DNA of 64,000 nt from an uncultured Rikenellaceae bacterium (GTDB taxonomy: Bacteria; Bacteroidota; Bacteroidia; Bacteroidales; Rikenellaceae), in assembly GCA_946486375.1 (NCBI GenBank), contig CAMLTW010000004.1, positions 221,391 to 285,390 of the forward strand, read 5' to 3'. The translations under genes and the position numbers were made by a program. Shown here piece by piece: positions 1 through 9,108 of this stretch (position 1 is its first letter; each line of letters starts with the position of its first letter). The notes under the pieces were generated by a model. That model saw nothing but the letters and a program-made list of their open reading frames with translations. It made no database searches and was not told the origin of the DNA.

Positions 1-1
1 T

Positions 2-1030
2 CCGGAAGTTTCCACCATCAGCCACGTCTTCGGGGCCAACCCCGTGGTGCCGCAAAGCCTCGATCTGGCCTGCGAACAGTTCCCGCTGCCCGGCTGGATG
101 AACGGCATGAGCGCCTACTCGCTCTGGTATCTGGTCATTCAGTACGACTGGTACATGCATCACGGCGATCTGGCCTTCCTGCAGAAGCACCGGGACTACA
201 TCGTGAAACTGATCGACCAGATCGTTTCCAAAATCGACGAGGACGGCAGCGAACAGCTCTCGCCCCGACGGTTCCTCGACTGGCCTTCCAGTCCGAACCA
301 GCAGGGCGTGGAAGCGGGCTACCGGGGACTGATGGTCTGGGCGCTGCGGGATGCGGCGACGCTGTGCGGCTACCTGAACGAACCGCAGGCCGCGGCGCAG
401 GCGAACACGGGCATCGAGCGGCTGCTTCGCAAGACAGTGGGACACAACGACCTGAAACAGGCGGCGGCCCTGATGGCTATCGGGGGCGTCATGGAGCCGA
501 AACAGGCCTGCGACGAAGTGGTGTCGGTGGGCGGCCCGGCCCGTTTCTCGACCTTCTACGGCTACTACATGCTTCAGGCACAGGCGCTGGCCGGAGAATA
601 CGACACGGCGCTGGACATCATCCGCCGATACTGGGGCGGCATGCTCGACATGGGAGCCACTACTTTCTGGGAAGACTTCGACCTGGACTGGACGGAGAAC
701 GCCTCCCGGCTCGACGAAATGCCCGTGCCGGGGAAAAAGGACATCCACGGCGACTTCGGAGCCTACTGTTATCCGAGCTACCGGCACAGCTTCTGCCACG
801 GCTGGTCATCCGGCCCGACGGCCTGGCTTTCGCAGCATGTACTGGGCGTGGAAATCGTGGAACCGGGATGCAAAGCCGTCCGGATCAGGCCTCATCTGGG
901 CGATCTGGAATGGGCGGAAGGCACCTATCCCACTCCTTACGGAGAAATCAAGATCAGGCATACCAAAAATGCGGACGGTACCGTCAAGTCCGAAATCGAC
1001 GCTCCGAAAGGGGTGAAAGTCATCCGTTAA
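2..1030 (+). CDS. Alpha-L-rhamnosidase (GH78), C-terminal part; gene starts before the window
   Basis: The reading frame is open from base 2, so the N-terminus is missing. The visible 342 residues are the second half of the (alpha/alpha)6 barrel and the C-terminal beta domain of a GH78 inverting rhamnosidase, which removes terminal alpha-L-rhamnose from pectin side chains or plant glycosides. Family landmarks are the acidic motif TTFWEDFDLDW, where the general base is expected, and HSFCHGWSSGPTAWL near the barrel end, followed by a jelly-roll-like tail. The esterase gene begins 13 bases downstream, so the two are probably co-transcribed. The family call is from sequence memory. Confidence 0.88.
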   Translation, partial: PEVSTISHVFGANPVVPQSLDLACEQFPLPGWMNGMSAYSLWYLVIQYDWYMHHGDLAFLQKHRDYIVKLIDQIVSKIDEDGSEQLSPRRFLDWPSSPNQQGVEAGYRGLMVWALRDAATLCGYLNEPQAAAQANTGIERLLRKTVGHNDLKQAAALMAIGGVMEPKQACDEVVSVGGPARFSTFYGYYMLQAQALAGEYDTALDIIRRYWGGMLDMGATTFWEDFDLDWTENASRLDEMPVPGKKDIHGDFGAYCYPSYRHSFCHGWSSGPTAWLSQHVLGVEIVEPGCKAVRIRPHLGDLEWAEGTYPTPYGEIKIRHTKNADGTVKSEIDAPKGVKVIR

Positions 1031-1043
1031 TCCGTTTTGCCCT

Positions 1044-2282
1044 ATGAAAACCCGAACTGTATTAGTCATCCTGCTGGCGGGAGTCTTCCTCTCCTCCGGC
1101 TGCGGTCAGGCTCCGAAAGAAGAGGATCCGAACCAGCGCAAGGAAATTTTCCTGAAAGACACGGTCTTTTCCGTGCAGATCGAACCCGAAGAAGGGGCGG
1201 CGAATCTGCAGGCTTTGCAGGCGAACTACCGCTCGAAAGCCGATTTCGAAGCCCGGAAGCAGGCCATCCGCCGGGGCATGTTCCATCAGTTGGGCCTCGA
1301 TCCGCTTCCCAAACGAAACTCCCTCGATCCGGTCGTAACCGGCAAGCAAGCCCAAGACGGCTACACCATCGAAAACGTGGCCCTCGAAATCCTGCCGGGC
1401 GTCTGGACGTACGGCAACCTGTTCCGTCCTACGGACGGAGCGAAGCGGCATCCGGCTGTCATGCTGGCGCATGGACATTCGGCGCAGGAGATCGGCCCCC
1501 GGTGCGGAAGATTCACCGCCGGTCAGCAGACCATCGCGGCCTGTCTGGCCCGAATGGGAGCCGTGGTGTTCAATTTCGACATGTTCGCCTACGGAGAATC
1601 GGGAGCGCAGGTGGGCACGAAAGCCCACCGGACGGGGCTGGCCCAGACGATGAACGTGCTGGGCTGTCTGGCCGTGCTGGATTACCTGACCTCGCTGCCG
1701 GACGTGGACGAATCCCGGATCGGCATCACGGGCGCTTCGGGCGGGGGAACGCAGAGTTTCCTGACCACCGCGCTGGACGACCGCATCGCGGTGTCGGTGC
1801 CGGTGGTGCAGGTTTCCTGTTTCTTCCCCGGTGGCTGCACCTGCGAAAGCGGACGTCCGATCCACGCATCGGTAAGTCCGCGCACTAACAATACGGAAAT
1901 CGCGGCGATGGCCGTGCCGCGCCCCCTGCTGGTGGTTTCGGACGGCGGCGACTGGACGCGCACCGTGGACAAGGTGGAATTTCCGTTCATCCGTTACATC
2001 TACTCGCTGTACGGAGCGGAGGATCGGACGGCCAACGTCCATCTGGCCGCCGAGAAGCACGACTACGGGCCGAACAAGCGCAAAGCGATGTACGACTTCA
2101 TGGCCGAACACCTGGGGCTGAACAAAAAAGCGATCTGCGACACGGACGGCGACTACGATGAAAGTTTCGTGCAGCCGGCCTCCCCGGAAAGCCTCGTCGT
2201 CTTCCCGAACGGCAGCTACCCGGAACGCACGCTGCGTTCGCCGGGCGAAGTCTACGACATGCTGCGGAAAATGCAGCAGTGA
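1044..2282 (+). CDS. Lipoprotein alpha/beta-hydrolase, acetyl-xylan-esterase-like
   Basis: This 412-residue protein has a lipoprotein signal (LLAGVFLSSGC, Cys20) and an alpha/beta-hydrolase core. The nucleophile elbow GASGGG places Ser232, and Asp300 (VSDGGD) and His339 (AEKHDYG) complete a likely catalytic triad. An HGHS oxyanion-hole motif lies upstream. It is probably an envelope carbohydrate esterase that removes acetyl or similar ester groups. It follows the rhamnosidase by 13 bases, which suggests that it deacylates a rhamnose-containing pectic substrate in the same operon. The substrate cannot be read from the sequence, and other esterase or peptidase activities of this fold remain possible. 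Confidence 0.75.
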   Translation: MKTRTVLVILLAGVFLSSGCGQAPKEEDPNQRKEIFLKDTVFSVQIEPEEGAANLQALQANYRSKADFEARKQAIRRGMFHQLGLDPLPKRNSLDPVVTGKQAQDGYTIENVALEILPGVWTYGNLFRPTDGAKRHPAVMLAHGHSAQEIGPRCGRFTAGQQTIAACLARMGAVVFNFDMFAYGESGAQVGTKAHRTGLAQTMNVLGCLAVLDYLTSLPDVDESRIGITGASGGGTQSFLTTALDDRIAVSVPVVQVSCFFPGGCTCESGRPIHASVSPRTNNTEIAAMAVPRPLLVVSDGGDWTRTVDKVEFPFIRYIYSLYGAEDRTANVHLAAEKHDYGPNKRKAMYDFMAEHLGLNKKAICDTDGDYDESFVQPASPESLVVFPNGSYPERTLRSPGEVYDMLRKMQQ

Positions 2283-2302
2283 CGAATCCGGAAAGTTAAT
2301 GC

Positions 2303-2329
2303 AAGGGCGGGGCGTTTCCCCGCCCTTTT
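2303..2329 (+). terminator. Rho-independent terminator after the rhamnosidase-esterase operon
   Basis: A perfect 10-bp stem (2303-2312 with 2318-2327) with a 5-base loop is followed by a short T-run. It lies 20 bases after the esterase stop codon. Confidence 0.85.
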
Positions 2330-2390
2330 CTTTCGCGGGACACGGAATCCAGGCTCCGACCGGTGACGGTCCGAACCGAACCCATATCCG

Positions 2391-2414
2391 TTTGCGGAAA
2401 AAAGTTTAATTTTA
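2391..2414 (+). promoter_or_regulatory. Candidate promoter of the Crp/Fnr gene with unusually short spacer
   Basis: TTTG at 2391-2394 and TAATTTTA at 2407-2414 are separated by 12 bases, whereas 19-20 is usual in this phylum. The second box matches TAnnTTTG in 7 of 8 positions. Very similar pairs precede the genes at 24971 and 53514. Confidence 0.4.
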
Positions 2415-2421
2415 CTCCATC

Positions 2422-2985
2422 ATGAACTTTACGGAAACCCTTCGCAACGCCTGCTGCCTGTCGCCCGAAAGCATCTCCGTCCTAATGGAAAACACGGAAC
2501 GTATCGTCCATCCCAAGCACACGGTCATCCTTTCGGAAGGCGACCGGGACACCCGTACCGGTTTCGTGGAAACGGGACTGATACGGTGTTCCGTGCTGCG
2601 GGACGGAAAACCCGTGACGCTCCGGTTCGCCTGCGAAGGGGAGATGATCGGCACCGTACCGGGCTTTTTACCGGGCGGACGCTCTCCCGCGACGCTGGAA
2701 ACGCTGGAAGAAACCGTCTTGCTGTATATTCCCCGCACGCGGATGGAAGCCCTTTTCGCCGAATCCGTTGAACTGGCCAACTGGGGACGCCGGCTGGTCG
2801 AGAAACAACTGGTCGAATGCGAGCGTTATTTCACGGAATACTACTGGCAGGACAAAAAGACCCAGTACCTGCGTCTCCTCGGGGAATACCCCGACCTGCT
2901 CAGGCGGGTGCCCCTGAAAGACCTGGCATCCTACCTGGATGTCACGCCCCAGTCGCTGAGCCGGATTCGCTCCCGGATCCGGTGA
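2422..2985 (+). CDS. Crp/Fnr-family transcriptional regulator
   Basis: The protein has 187 residues, slightly short for the family. It has an N-terminal cyclic-nucleotide-binding-like beta-roll (about residues 20-115), a dimerisation helix (about 115-145) and a C-terminal winged helix whose recognition helix is near LDVTPQSLSRIRSRI. Members with this short C-terminus are common in Bacteroidetes and usually do not bind cAMP. No cysteine cluster typical of Fnr is visible. It stands alone between two operons, with an SMR efflux gene 72 bases downstream in the same direction, so it may control that efflux gene. The ligand is unknown. Confidence 0.85.
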   Translation: MNFTETLRNACCLSPESISVLMENTERIVHPKHTVILSEGDRDTRTGFVETGLIRCSVLRDGKPVTLRFACEGEMIGTVPGFLPGGRSPATLETLEETVLLYIPRTRMEALFAESVELANWGRRLVEKQLVECERYFTEYYWQDKKTQYLRLLGEYPDLLRRVPLKDLASYLDVTPQSLSRIRSRIR

Positions 2986-3025
2986 TTTATTATCCTCGGG
3001 TAACTTTTCCCGGAACGGAAGGCCC

Positions 3026-3033
3026 TATTTTTG
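3026..3033 (+). promoter_or_regulatory. Promoter -7 box for the SMR gene
   Basis: TATTTTTG is a perfect match to the Bacteroidetes -7 consensus TAnnTTTG, 24 bases before the chosen start codon. No clear -33 box was found. Its position argues against the upstream TTG at 3031 as the start. Confidence 0.55.
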
Positions 3034-3057
3034 CGGACACAAAACAAAAATATCCGC

Positions 3058-3390
3058 ATGAAATCCTATCTCTTGCTGCTGGTCGCCATCGCCTTCGAAG
3101 CCGTCGGAACCACTGCACTGAAAGCGAGCGAACAATTCACCCGGCTCGTCCCCGCTATCGTAACAATCATAGCGTATATCGGGACATTCTATTTCCTCAG
3201 CCTAACCCTGAAAACCATCCCCGTCGGGATCGCCTATGCCATCTGGTCGGCCTTCGGAATCGTGCTGATCTCCCTGATCGGCTACTTCCGTTTCAAACAG
3301 TCGCTCGACCTGCCGGCCATCCTCGGCATCGCGCTCATCGTCGCCGGAGTGATCGTCATCAATCTGTTCTCCAAATCGGCCGTCCACTGA
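3058..3390 (+). CDS. Small multidrug resistance (SMR) efflux protein
   Basis: The 110 residues form four hydrophobic helices, the standard SMR length. The essential membrane-embedded glutamate is in helix 1 (LLVAIAFEAVGTTALK). The helix-3 segment GIAYAIWSAFGIV is diagnostic. SMR dimers exchange protons for quaternary ammonium compounds or guanidinium, and the sequence does not say which. The ATG at 3058 is preferred to the TTG nine codons upstream because a promoter box overlaps that TTG and because the length then fits the family. The Crp/Fnr gene upstream may regulate it. Confidence 0.9.
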   Translation: MKSYLLLLVAIAFEAVGTTALKASEQFTRLVPAIVTIIAYIGTFYFLSLTLKTIPVGIAYAIWSAFGIVLISLIGYFRFKQSLDLPAILGIALIVAGVIVINLFSKSAVH

Positions 3391-3656
3391 AAAGCGGGAA
3401 CCGTTCCCGTCCGAAATACAACGGTTACAGGTTCCTACGGACAAAAACCCGGACGGCGGAGGAATCGCCTGCATCCGTTTCCGCAGGCCATCGATCTTTC
3501 CAGCTCCAGATCGAGGAACGAACGGCTCAGGGATGCCTCCCGGACGATCATGGGCAATCCGCTTCGATCTCTTTTTCTTTCAGCAGGTTGAAGTGGGAAA
3601 GACAGCTTGGAAATCCGCCCGCTTGCCGGGCTGTTTCCCGCTTCGGGCCTTTCGTG
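3391..3656. other. Gene-free stretch between the SMR gene and the tRNA promoter
   Basis: I see no coding potential, strong hairpin or repeat here. The part from 3657 onward is the tRNA promoter. Confidence 0.5.
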
Positions 3657-3687
3657 TTTGCAGAATCCGAAAAAAGGAGTAAATTTG
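3657..3687 (+). promoter_or_regulatory. Promoter of the tRNA gene
   Basis: TTTG (3657-3660), a 19-base spacer and TAAATTTG (3680-3687) form an exact Bacteroidetes housekeeping promoter. The expected start point is near 3694, shortly before the tRNA. Confidence 0.85.
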
Positions 3688-3706
3688 CAAACTCTCGAAC
3701 AGGATC

Positions 3707-3781
3707 GGGCCTATAGCTCAGTTGGTTAGTAGCACCTGACTCATAATCAGGGGGTCGCTGGTTCAAGCCCAGCTGGGCCCA
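3707..3781 (+). tRNA. tRNA with anticodon CAT, probably tRNA-Ile2 (lysidine type)
   Basis: The 75-base cloverleaf has a 7-bp acceptor stem (GGGCCTA with TGGGCCC, one G-T pair), an anticodon arm with loop CTCATAA and a T arm containing GGTTCAAGCC. The anticodon is CAT. Base pairs C4-G69 and C5-G68 resemble E. coli tRNA-Ile2, the TilS substrate, more than elongator tRNA-Met, and the initiator 1-72 mismatch is absent. CCA is not encoded. The D arm is odd: it reads TTAGTAGC where TTAGAGC is expected, an extra T that bulges the stem. Elongator Met remains the alternative. Confidence 0.85.
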
Positions 3782-3794
3782 CTTCAAAATCAAG

Positions 3795-3822
3795 AGGTTG
3801 CGATATAATCGCAGCCTTTTTT
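3795..3822 (+). terminator. Terminator of the tRNA gene
   Basis: A 10-bp stem (3795-3804 with 3808-3817, one wobble) closes a 3-base loop and runs into TTTTTTCTTTTT. Confidence 0.85.
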
Positions 3823-3964
3823 CTTTTTCGGTGCACACGATTCACACCCCACATTCTGCGGTCTTTTTTCCACATTCGTCGCGGACGGTTCCGGTCGGAA
3901 AGGTATTTTACCGGCCACCGGTGACAGGCCCGGCATGCGTCCCGAAACCCTTGAAACGGAACAG

Positions 3965-3996
3965 AAAAAGTCCGCCGCGGTTCCCTGCGGCGGACT
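3965..3996 (-). terminator. Terminator of the susCD operon
   Basis: A 10-bp stem (3969-3978 with 3987-3996) with an 8-base loop is followed on the minus strand by five T. It lies 34 bases after the susD stop codon. Confidence 0.85.
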
Positions 3997-4029
3997 GTAA
4001 ACCCGGATCTTCCGGACAGGCTCCGGAAA

Positions 4030-5907
4030 CTAATATCCCGGATTCTGGTAGTAGGCGCCTCCGCCCTGAATCGTCCCGAGGAAGGATTCAGGGAACGGAC
4101 GTACCTTATGCACCTGATCGCGGAAGTAATCGCCCACGTCCGGATTCATTTCCTTCAGGTAAGTCTCGGAAAGTTTGCCCGTACGTTTCAGGTCGTAAAA
4201 GCGAACGTATTCTCCGCAAAGTTCCCGCGCCCGTTCATCCAATACGGTCTGGATCGTGGCGGTTCCCGACAGCGGGTTGGCCCCGGCCCGGGCCCGCACC
4301 TTGTTGATGTAGCCCATCGCGTTCGTTCCGCCGTTCACGTAAATGTCCGCTTCCGCTGCGATGAGGTAAACTTCGGGCGTGCGCATCATGAACGTCCCGT
4401 TGAGATTTCCCAGTCGTTTCTTTTTAAGGTCGTAAATTTTGTAGTTGGAACTGTTGTGCTTCATGAGGGACGGATAGATACCGAAGAACGGGTTTACCAC
4501 TTCGGTAACGTCTTCGTCCATGGGCCGGTTGACCCGTTTGTAAGTCATCTTCACCTTCCGGGTCTGGTCATCGTATACGTCGGCATAGTCCACCACCAGA
4601 TAAGGCTGCGAAAGCTTGCTCGCCGACAGCGCGGCATAGTCGGCTTCCCCCGGCATGATGAACCGGATGGCCAGGTCATTCATGTTCACCTTGGTTACGG
4701 TCGCTTCCACGGCATCCGTACGGTCGTAAGTTTTCAACCGGCTTTCATCCCACGTCCAAGTTTTATTGGCGTTCCATTCGGTCTGGAACGTCTTTGCGAA
4801 ACGCGGGTCGATCGTCCCGTCCTCCTGAATGTAACGGCTCAACAGATACTGCGACGGCATGAACTGCCCGTCGGCCCGGTGTCCCCAGATTTCGTAATCG
4901 GACTTGCCTTCGTATTTTCCTCCCGCATAGTCGCTTTTGTAAACCTTGTTGTCGAATTTGCGGGCCGGGAAATCGGTGGTCTTGCAGTAAAACAGCTCGT
5001 CGTTCATGTTCAGCACCCAGCCGTTGTTGCTGTTGCCGCCATCCACGAAACGGTGTTTCCACAGGGCTTCGGTGTTTTCGAAGTTGTTTTCTTCGGCGAA
5101 CACTTCGTCATAGGTCGGATACATCATGACGCCGTACCGGGTACCGCCGGCTTCGCAATCGGCGATCATGTCCTTAGCCACGTCCAGCGCTTTGGAAGCA
5201 TAGGCTTTCGTAGCGTCGTATTCCACCGTCTGCAGGTAGGCTCGGGCCAAAAAACCCAGCGCGGACTTCTTAGAGGGCCGAGTGGTACGCTCTTCCACCG
5301 GCAGCCATTGGGCGGCGAATTCCAGGTCGGGAATGATGACCTCCCGGTAGATGGTCAGCGGATCGGTCTTTTCCGGATGCAGGTCGACGGATTCGGCCGG
5401 CTTGGTCACCATCGTAATGCCTCCGAACTGTTCCACGAGGTTATAGTAGTAAACGGCCCGCATGAAATAGGCTTCCGCCACGGCCGCATTCTTCTCTTCG
5501 ACGCTTCCGAAGGGAGCGAGCTCGGCCATCTTGATGGCCATGTTGCAGCTTCCGATTCCGTCGTACATGGGGTTGATGACGTCTTTGGCCACGTTCAGGT
5601 TCATCGCCCCGCTGATTCCGCCGTACTTGAAGGCGGAATTGTTGTCCGTGTTCTTTTTCGACGTCCACAGGTCGGTGCCCGCTTCCAGCAGGATCGTCAT
5701 ATCGCTATGGCCGTACATCCGACGCTCCATACCGAAATAAACGTTGTTGAGGATGCCCATATACCCTTCGACGGACGAGGACGCCAGCGTTTCGAACGTG
5801 AAGCCGGACGGGTTGTACTCTTCGAGGGAACAGGAGACGATCCCGGCGGAAACCCCGGAAACGGCCAGGGCCGGCAGAATCAGCTTATTGATAAATTTCA
5901 TCTTCAT
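4030..5907 (-). CDS. SusD/RagB-family surface glycan-binding lipoprotein
   Basis: This 625-residue lipoprotein (GVSAGIVSC, Cys26) has the SusD fold: a helical TPR-like core in the first half and a C-terminal RagB/SusD domain with the usual late motif VRARAGANPLSG and ERARELCGEYVRFYDLKR. SusD proteins cap the SusC barrel at the cell surface and hand oligosaccharides to it. The gene follows susC by 20 bases, so they form one operon. The start at 5907 is used, although a second ATG two codons later is equally possible. The stop codon is TAG. The divergent CE15-GH3 genes suggest pectin or glucuronoxylan-type ligands. Confidence 0.95.
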   Translation of the reverse strand: MKMKFINKLILPALAVSGVSAGIVSCSLEEYNPSGFTFETLASSSVEGYMGILNNVYFGMERRMYGHSDMTILLEAGTDLWTSKKNTDNNSAFKYGGISGAMNLNVAKDVINPMYDGIGSCNMAIKMAELAPFGSVEEKNAAVAEAYFMRAVYYYNLVEQFGGITMVTKPAESVDLHPEKTDPLTIYREVIIPDLEFAAQWLPVEERTTRPSKKSALGFLARAYLQTVEYDATKAYASKALDVAKDMIADCEAGGTRYGVMMYPTYDEVFAEENNFENTEALWKHRFVDGGNSNNGWVLNMNDELFYCKTTDFPARKFDNKVYKSDYAGGKYEGKSDYEIWGHRADGQFMPSQYLLSRYIQEDGTIDPRFAKTFQTEWNANKTWTWDESRLKTYDRTDAVEATVTKVNMNDLAIRFIMPGEADYAALSASKLSQPYLVVDYADVYDDQTRKVKMTYKRVNRPMDEDVTEVVNPFFGIYPSLMKHNSSNYKIYDLKKKRLGNLNGTFMMRTPEVYLIAAEADIYVNGGTNAMGYINKVRARAGANPLSGTATIQTVLDERARELCGEYVRFYDLKRTGKLSETYLKEMNPDVGDYFRDQVHKVRPFPESFLGTIQGGGAYYQNPGY

Positions 5908-5927
5908 GTCTTCAAATTTTTATGAAA

Positions 5928-8900
5928 TCAGAATGAGAAGTTAATTCCGAACACATAAGTCTTGTACAGCGGGAAGGTATCGGAACCGTTGTTTTCCGGA
6001 TCGGTATGCTTCAGCACGCCCTTGATGGGAATGATGAACGGATTGTAAGCCGTGGCATAAACCCGCAGATTAGTGATGCCGGCTTTTTTCAGGAGTTTGT
6101 CGGGCAGAGAATAGCCCAGCGTGATATTCTTGATCTTGATGAACGAGCCGTCCACGTAGGTCAGCGAACTGATACCGGTCGTATTGCTGATCCCCGGACG
6201 CGGGAAATAGGCTCCTTCGTTGGTTTCGGGAAGCCAGTAATCGATGCCCTCCGGCTGGTTCTTGGAACCCGCATCGTACCATCCCAGCAGGGAACTCCGG
6301 ATCATCTGTCCGTACCGGGCCATGGCGAAGATGTTCAGGTCGAAATTCCGCCACGTGAACTTGTTGCTGAATCCGATGATTCCGTCCGGGGTGTTCGATC
6401 CGAGAATTTGCTTGTCGGTTTCGGAATAAGTATGATAACCATTGTCGCCGACGCCGTCGGCATCGAATTTTTCCTGGGTGGCGATTTTCAGTCCCCCGGG
6501 CTGGCAGCCGTATTTGGCCGCTTCTTCCGCTTCGGCGCTCGACCAGAGGCCCAGGTATTTATAGTCGTAGTGGGTCTTCACGGGATGCCCTTCGAACAGC
6601 TTGGAAGCGACCAGGTCGCCGTCCGGCAGCGAAACGATCTTTTCCTTGTTGTGAGTGAAGGAAACGGAGGTCGTCCAGGTAAAATCCTTATGGACGATGT
6701 TGCGGGTCGTCAGCGTGATTTCATACCCCCTATTGTTGGTTTGCCCGATATTCTGCCACATCTGCAGCGGCGATCCCCACGCCGTGATGGCGGCGGTGAT
6801 GGGAAGCGTACGCTTGAAAAGCAGGTCTTTGGTGTCGGTGTCGTACCAGTCCACGGCCAGCGTGATCCGATTTTTGAGCAGGGCCACGTCCAGCCCCACG
6901 TCCAGGCTGTAGGACTTTTCCCATCCGATGGACGGATTGGCATAGGGAGCGACCATCTGGGCGTTGTGCACCACCTGACCGTCGGCCGAAACCTTGTTGT
7001 ACGTGACGGCCCCCGTCTGCGAAGAATAGGCCCCCATCCCGCCGGAGTTGCCGGTCACCCCGTAGCTGACGCGGAGTTTCAGGTCGTCCAGCCACGTGCG
7101 CGTCCGTTCCATGAACCGTTCCGAAGAGATCCGCCAGGCTATCGCTCCCGCCGGAAACATTTCCCATTTGTGCCCTTCGGCCAGGTGCGACGCTCCGTCC
7201 CACCGGTTGGTGAAGGTCGCCAGATAACGGCCTTTGTAGCTGTAATTGATCCGTCCGGCGAAGGAAAGAGACTGCGTCTGGGAGAAATGCGACGTGACGC
7301 CTTTGTTCCCGATGGCGGCTCCGATGTTGTGGAACAGGTAATAGTCCAGCGCCTGACCGTCGGCCCGCATGTTGTTGTTGTCCGACTGCGATTTCTTCCA
7401 TTCCATCAGCCCCGTCACCTCGAACTTGTGGTCCTTCGCCACCTCGAACTGATAGGTCGGGATATTCTGCCAGGAATAACCGTATCCGTAATTGTTGGCG
7501 ATGTAGGTATAAGGAGCCACATAACCGCTTTCGACTCCCTGCGTCGAGCTTTTGCCGATGTATTTCCCGCCCCGGGCAGCGTTGGAATACCCTCCGACCA
7601 TCGTTCGGAAAGTCAGTCCTTTGAACGGCAGGAAATCCACGTATGCGTTTACATTCAGCGAGGTGCTGCGGTTTTCGTCGGCAAACTGGTTTTCCAATTC
7701 GTCCCCCAGCGGAGTCGTTTCCCCGTCGATGAACTCGACGTTGTAGTTGCCGTCGGCGTCATAGACGTCTCCCAGCGGGAATGCCTTGAGGGCCTTGGTG
7801 AAAATGTTCTTGGAACGGGCGTTCTTGATGTTGTAGGCCAGGGATACGTTGCTTCCGAATTTCACCCACGGTCGGATGGTGTGCTCGATGTTGAACCGTC
7901 CGCCGTACCGGGAAAGGTTTTCGTTGCTGAGCATCCCCTCTTCCTTGCTGTAGGTGAAAGAGGAATAGATTTTCGTCTTTTCGCCGCCGCTCGACACCGA
8001 CAGGTTGTATTTCTGTTGGACGGCGCGTCCTCCGATAATCACGTCCACCCAGTCGATCCACTTGTTGTCTTGGATCGCCTGAAGGACGTATTCATTGGTA
8101 AAGAGTTGCGTAATGTCTTCCGGATAGGCGTCGTTTTTTGTCCGGTAATATTCGCTCTGATACCGCAGGAATTCGTCCCCTTGCATCCCGTGCAGGAAGG
8201 AAGCGTTCCCGCTGAATCCCGCGTAAGCGTCGAAATTCACGTTCAGCTTGTCGCCTTTCCCCTTTTTCGTGGTGATGATAACCACTCCGTTGGCCCCGGC
8301 GGAACCGTAAATCGCCGTGGAGGAAGCGTCTTTGAGCACGGTGACAGACTCGACGTCCTGCGAGTTGATCTGACTGTATCCGCCGGGAATCCCGTCGATG
8401 ATGTAGAGCGGTTCGTTGCTCCCGTAAATGGAACGGGTGCCGCGCAACAGCACGTCCACGTCGGAACCGACCGCACCGGACGGCTTCATGATGTCCATCC
8501 CGGAAATCTTCCCCTGCAACGCTTCCATGATGTTGTTGGTCGGGGCCTCGGTCAGCTCCGCCCCCGAAATCGCCACGACCGATCCGGTCAGGTCGCCCTT
8601 CGACACCGTACCGTAACCAATCACGACCACCTCGTCGATGGCCTTCACGTCCTCTTTCATAGCGATGTCGATCCGGGTTCGGTTCCCGACCGGAACGGAC
8701 TGCGGAACATACCCGATGAAGGAAAATTCCAATGTGTTCGTCGAGGCGGCCCGGATGACGTACCTTCCCTGTGCGTTAGTGGTGGTTCCCTGCGTGGTGC
8801 CCCTGACCGTGACCGCCACGCCGGCCAGGGGGCCGTTGGCATCGCTCACCGTTCCGGTGATCTCCCTCTGTTGAGCCGTCCCCGCGAGGGCGCCCGACAA

Positions 8901-8969
8901 AAACACCGCCAGCGCGAGGCATTTCCACAGAAAGCCTCCCTTTCGACTTTTTTCGTCTTTGTGCTTCAT
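5928..8969 (-). CDS. SusC/RagA-family TonB-dependent outer-membrane transporter
   Basis: The protein has 1013 residues: a signal peptide (cleavage near ALAGTAQQ), a carboxypeptidase-D-like regulatory domain (about 35-110), the SusC TonB-box region (IDEVVVIGYGT), a plug domain (about 120-240, with YIIDGIPGG and DASSTAIYGSAGANGV) and a 22-strand-type barrel ending in the aromatic terminus GINFSF. It imports oligosaccharides across the outer membrane with SusD. No hybrid two-component, ECF sigma or anti-sigma gene is adjacent, so regulation is not obvious. A hairpin in the probable leader could attenuate it. Confidence 0.96.
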   Translation of the reverse strand: MKHKDEKSRKGGFLWKCLALAVFLSGALAGTAQQREITGTVSDANGPLAGVAVTVRGTTQGTTTNAQGRYVIRAASTNTLEFSFIGYVPQSVPVGNRTRIDIAMKEDVKAIDEVVVIGYGTVSKGDLTGSVVAISGAELTEAPTNNIMEALQGKISGMDIMKPSGAVGSDVDVLLRGTRSIYGSNEPLYIIDGIPGGYSQINSQDVESVTVLKDASSTAIYGSAGANGVVIITTKKGKGDKLNVNFDAYAGFSGNASFLHGMQGDEFLRYQSEYYRTKNDAYPEDITQLFTNEYVLQAIQDNKWIDWVDVIIGGRAVQQKYNLSVSSGGEKTKIYSSFTYSKEEGMLSNENLSRYGGRFNIEHTIRPWVKFGSNVSLAYNIKNARSKNIFTKALKAFPLGDVYDADGNYNVEFIDGETTPLGDELENQFADENRSTSLNVNAYVDFLPFKGLTFRTMVGGYSNAARGGKYIGKSSTQGVESGYVAPYTYIANNYGYGYSWQNIPTYQFEVAKDHKFEVTGLMEWKKSQSDNNNMRADGQALDYYLFHNIGAAIGNKGVTSHFSQTQSLSFAGRINYSYKGRYLATFTNRWDGASHLAEGHKWEMFPAGAIAWRISSERFMERTRTWLDDLKLRVSYGVTGNSGGMGAYSSQTGAVTYNKVSADGQVVHNAQMVAPYANPSIGWEKSYSLDVGLDVALLKNRITLAVDWYDTDTKDLLFKRTLPITAAITAWGSPLQMWQNIGQTNNRGYEITLTTRNIVHKDFTWTTSVSFTHNKEKIVSLPDGDLVASKLFEGHPVKTHYDYKYLGLWSSAEAEEAAKYGCQPGGLKIATQEKFDADGVGDNGYHTYSETDKQILGSNTPDGIIGFSNKFTWRNFDLNIFAMARYGQMIRSSLLGWYDAGSKNQPEGIDYWLPETNEGAYFPRPGISNTTGISSLTYVDGSFIKIKNITLGYSLPDKLLKKAGITNLRVYATAYNPFIIPIKGVLKHTDPENNGSDTFPLYKTYVFGINFSF

Positions 8970-9043
8970 GATTTAAAATATTTGGGTTAGTAATAAGGTG
9001 GGTCGTTCGTCCCCGGACGGGTCGCCGGGAAAAAAGGAAACGC

Positions 9044-9108
9044 AAAAAGCCTCCGCAACCGAGAACCGGAGTTCCCTCTGCGGAGGCTTTCGTGCCGGAT
9101 TCCGGCAC
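9044..9108 (-). ncRNA. Double hairpin in the susC leader: attenuator or terminated small RNA
   Basis: Reading the minus strand, a 7-bp hairpin (9108-9102 with 9098-9092, 3-base loop) is followed by a long hairpin. The long one has an outer 9-bp perfect stem (9087-9079 with 9057-9049), a small internal loop, an inner 6-bp stem GGGAAC/GUUCUC and a UCCG loop. Five T follow at 9048-9044. It looks like an efficient intrinsic terminator, yet it lies about 75 bases before the susC start with no good promoter in between. Either the leader is attenuated or a separate small RNA ends here. Confidence 0.6.
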
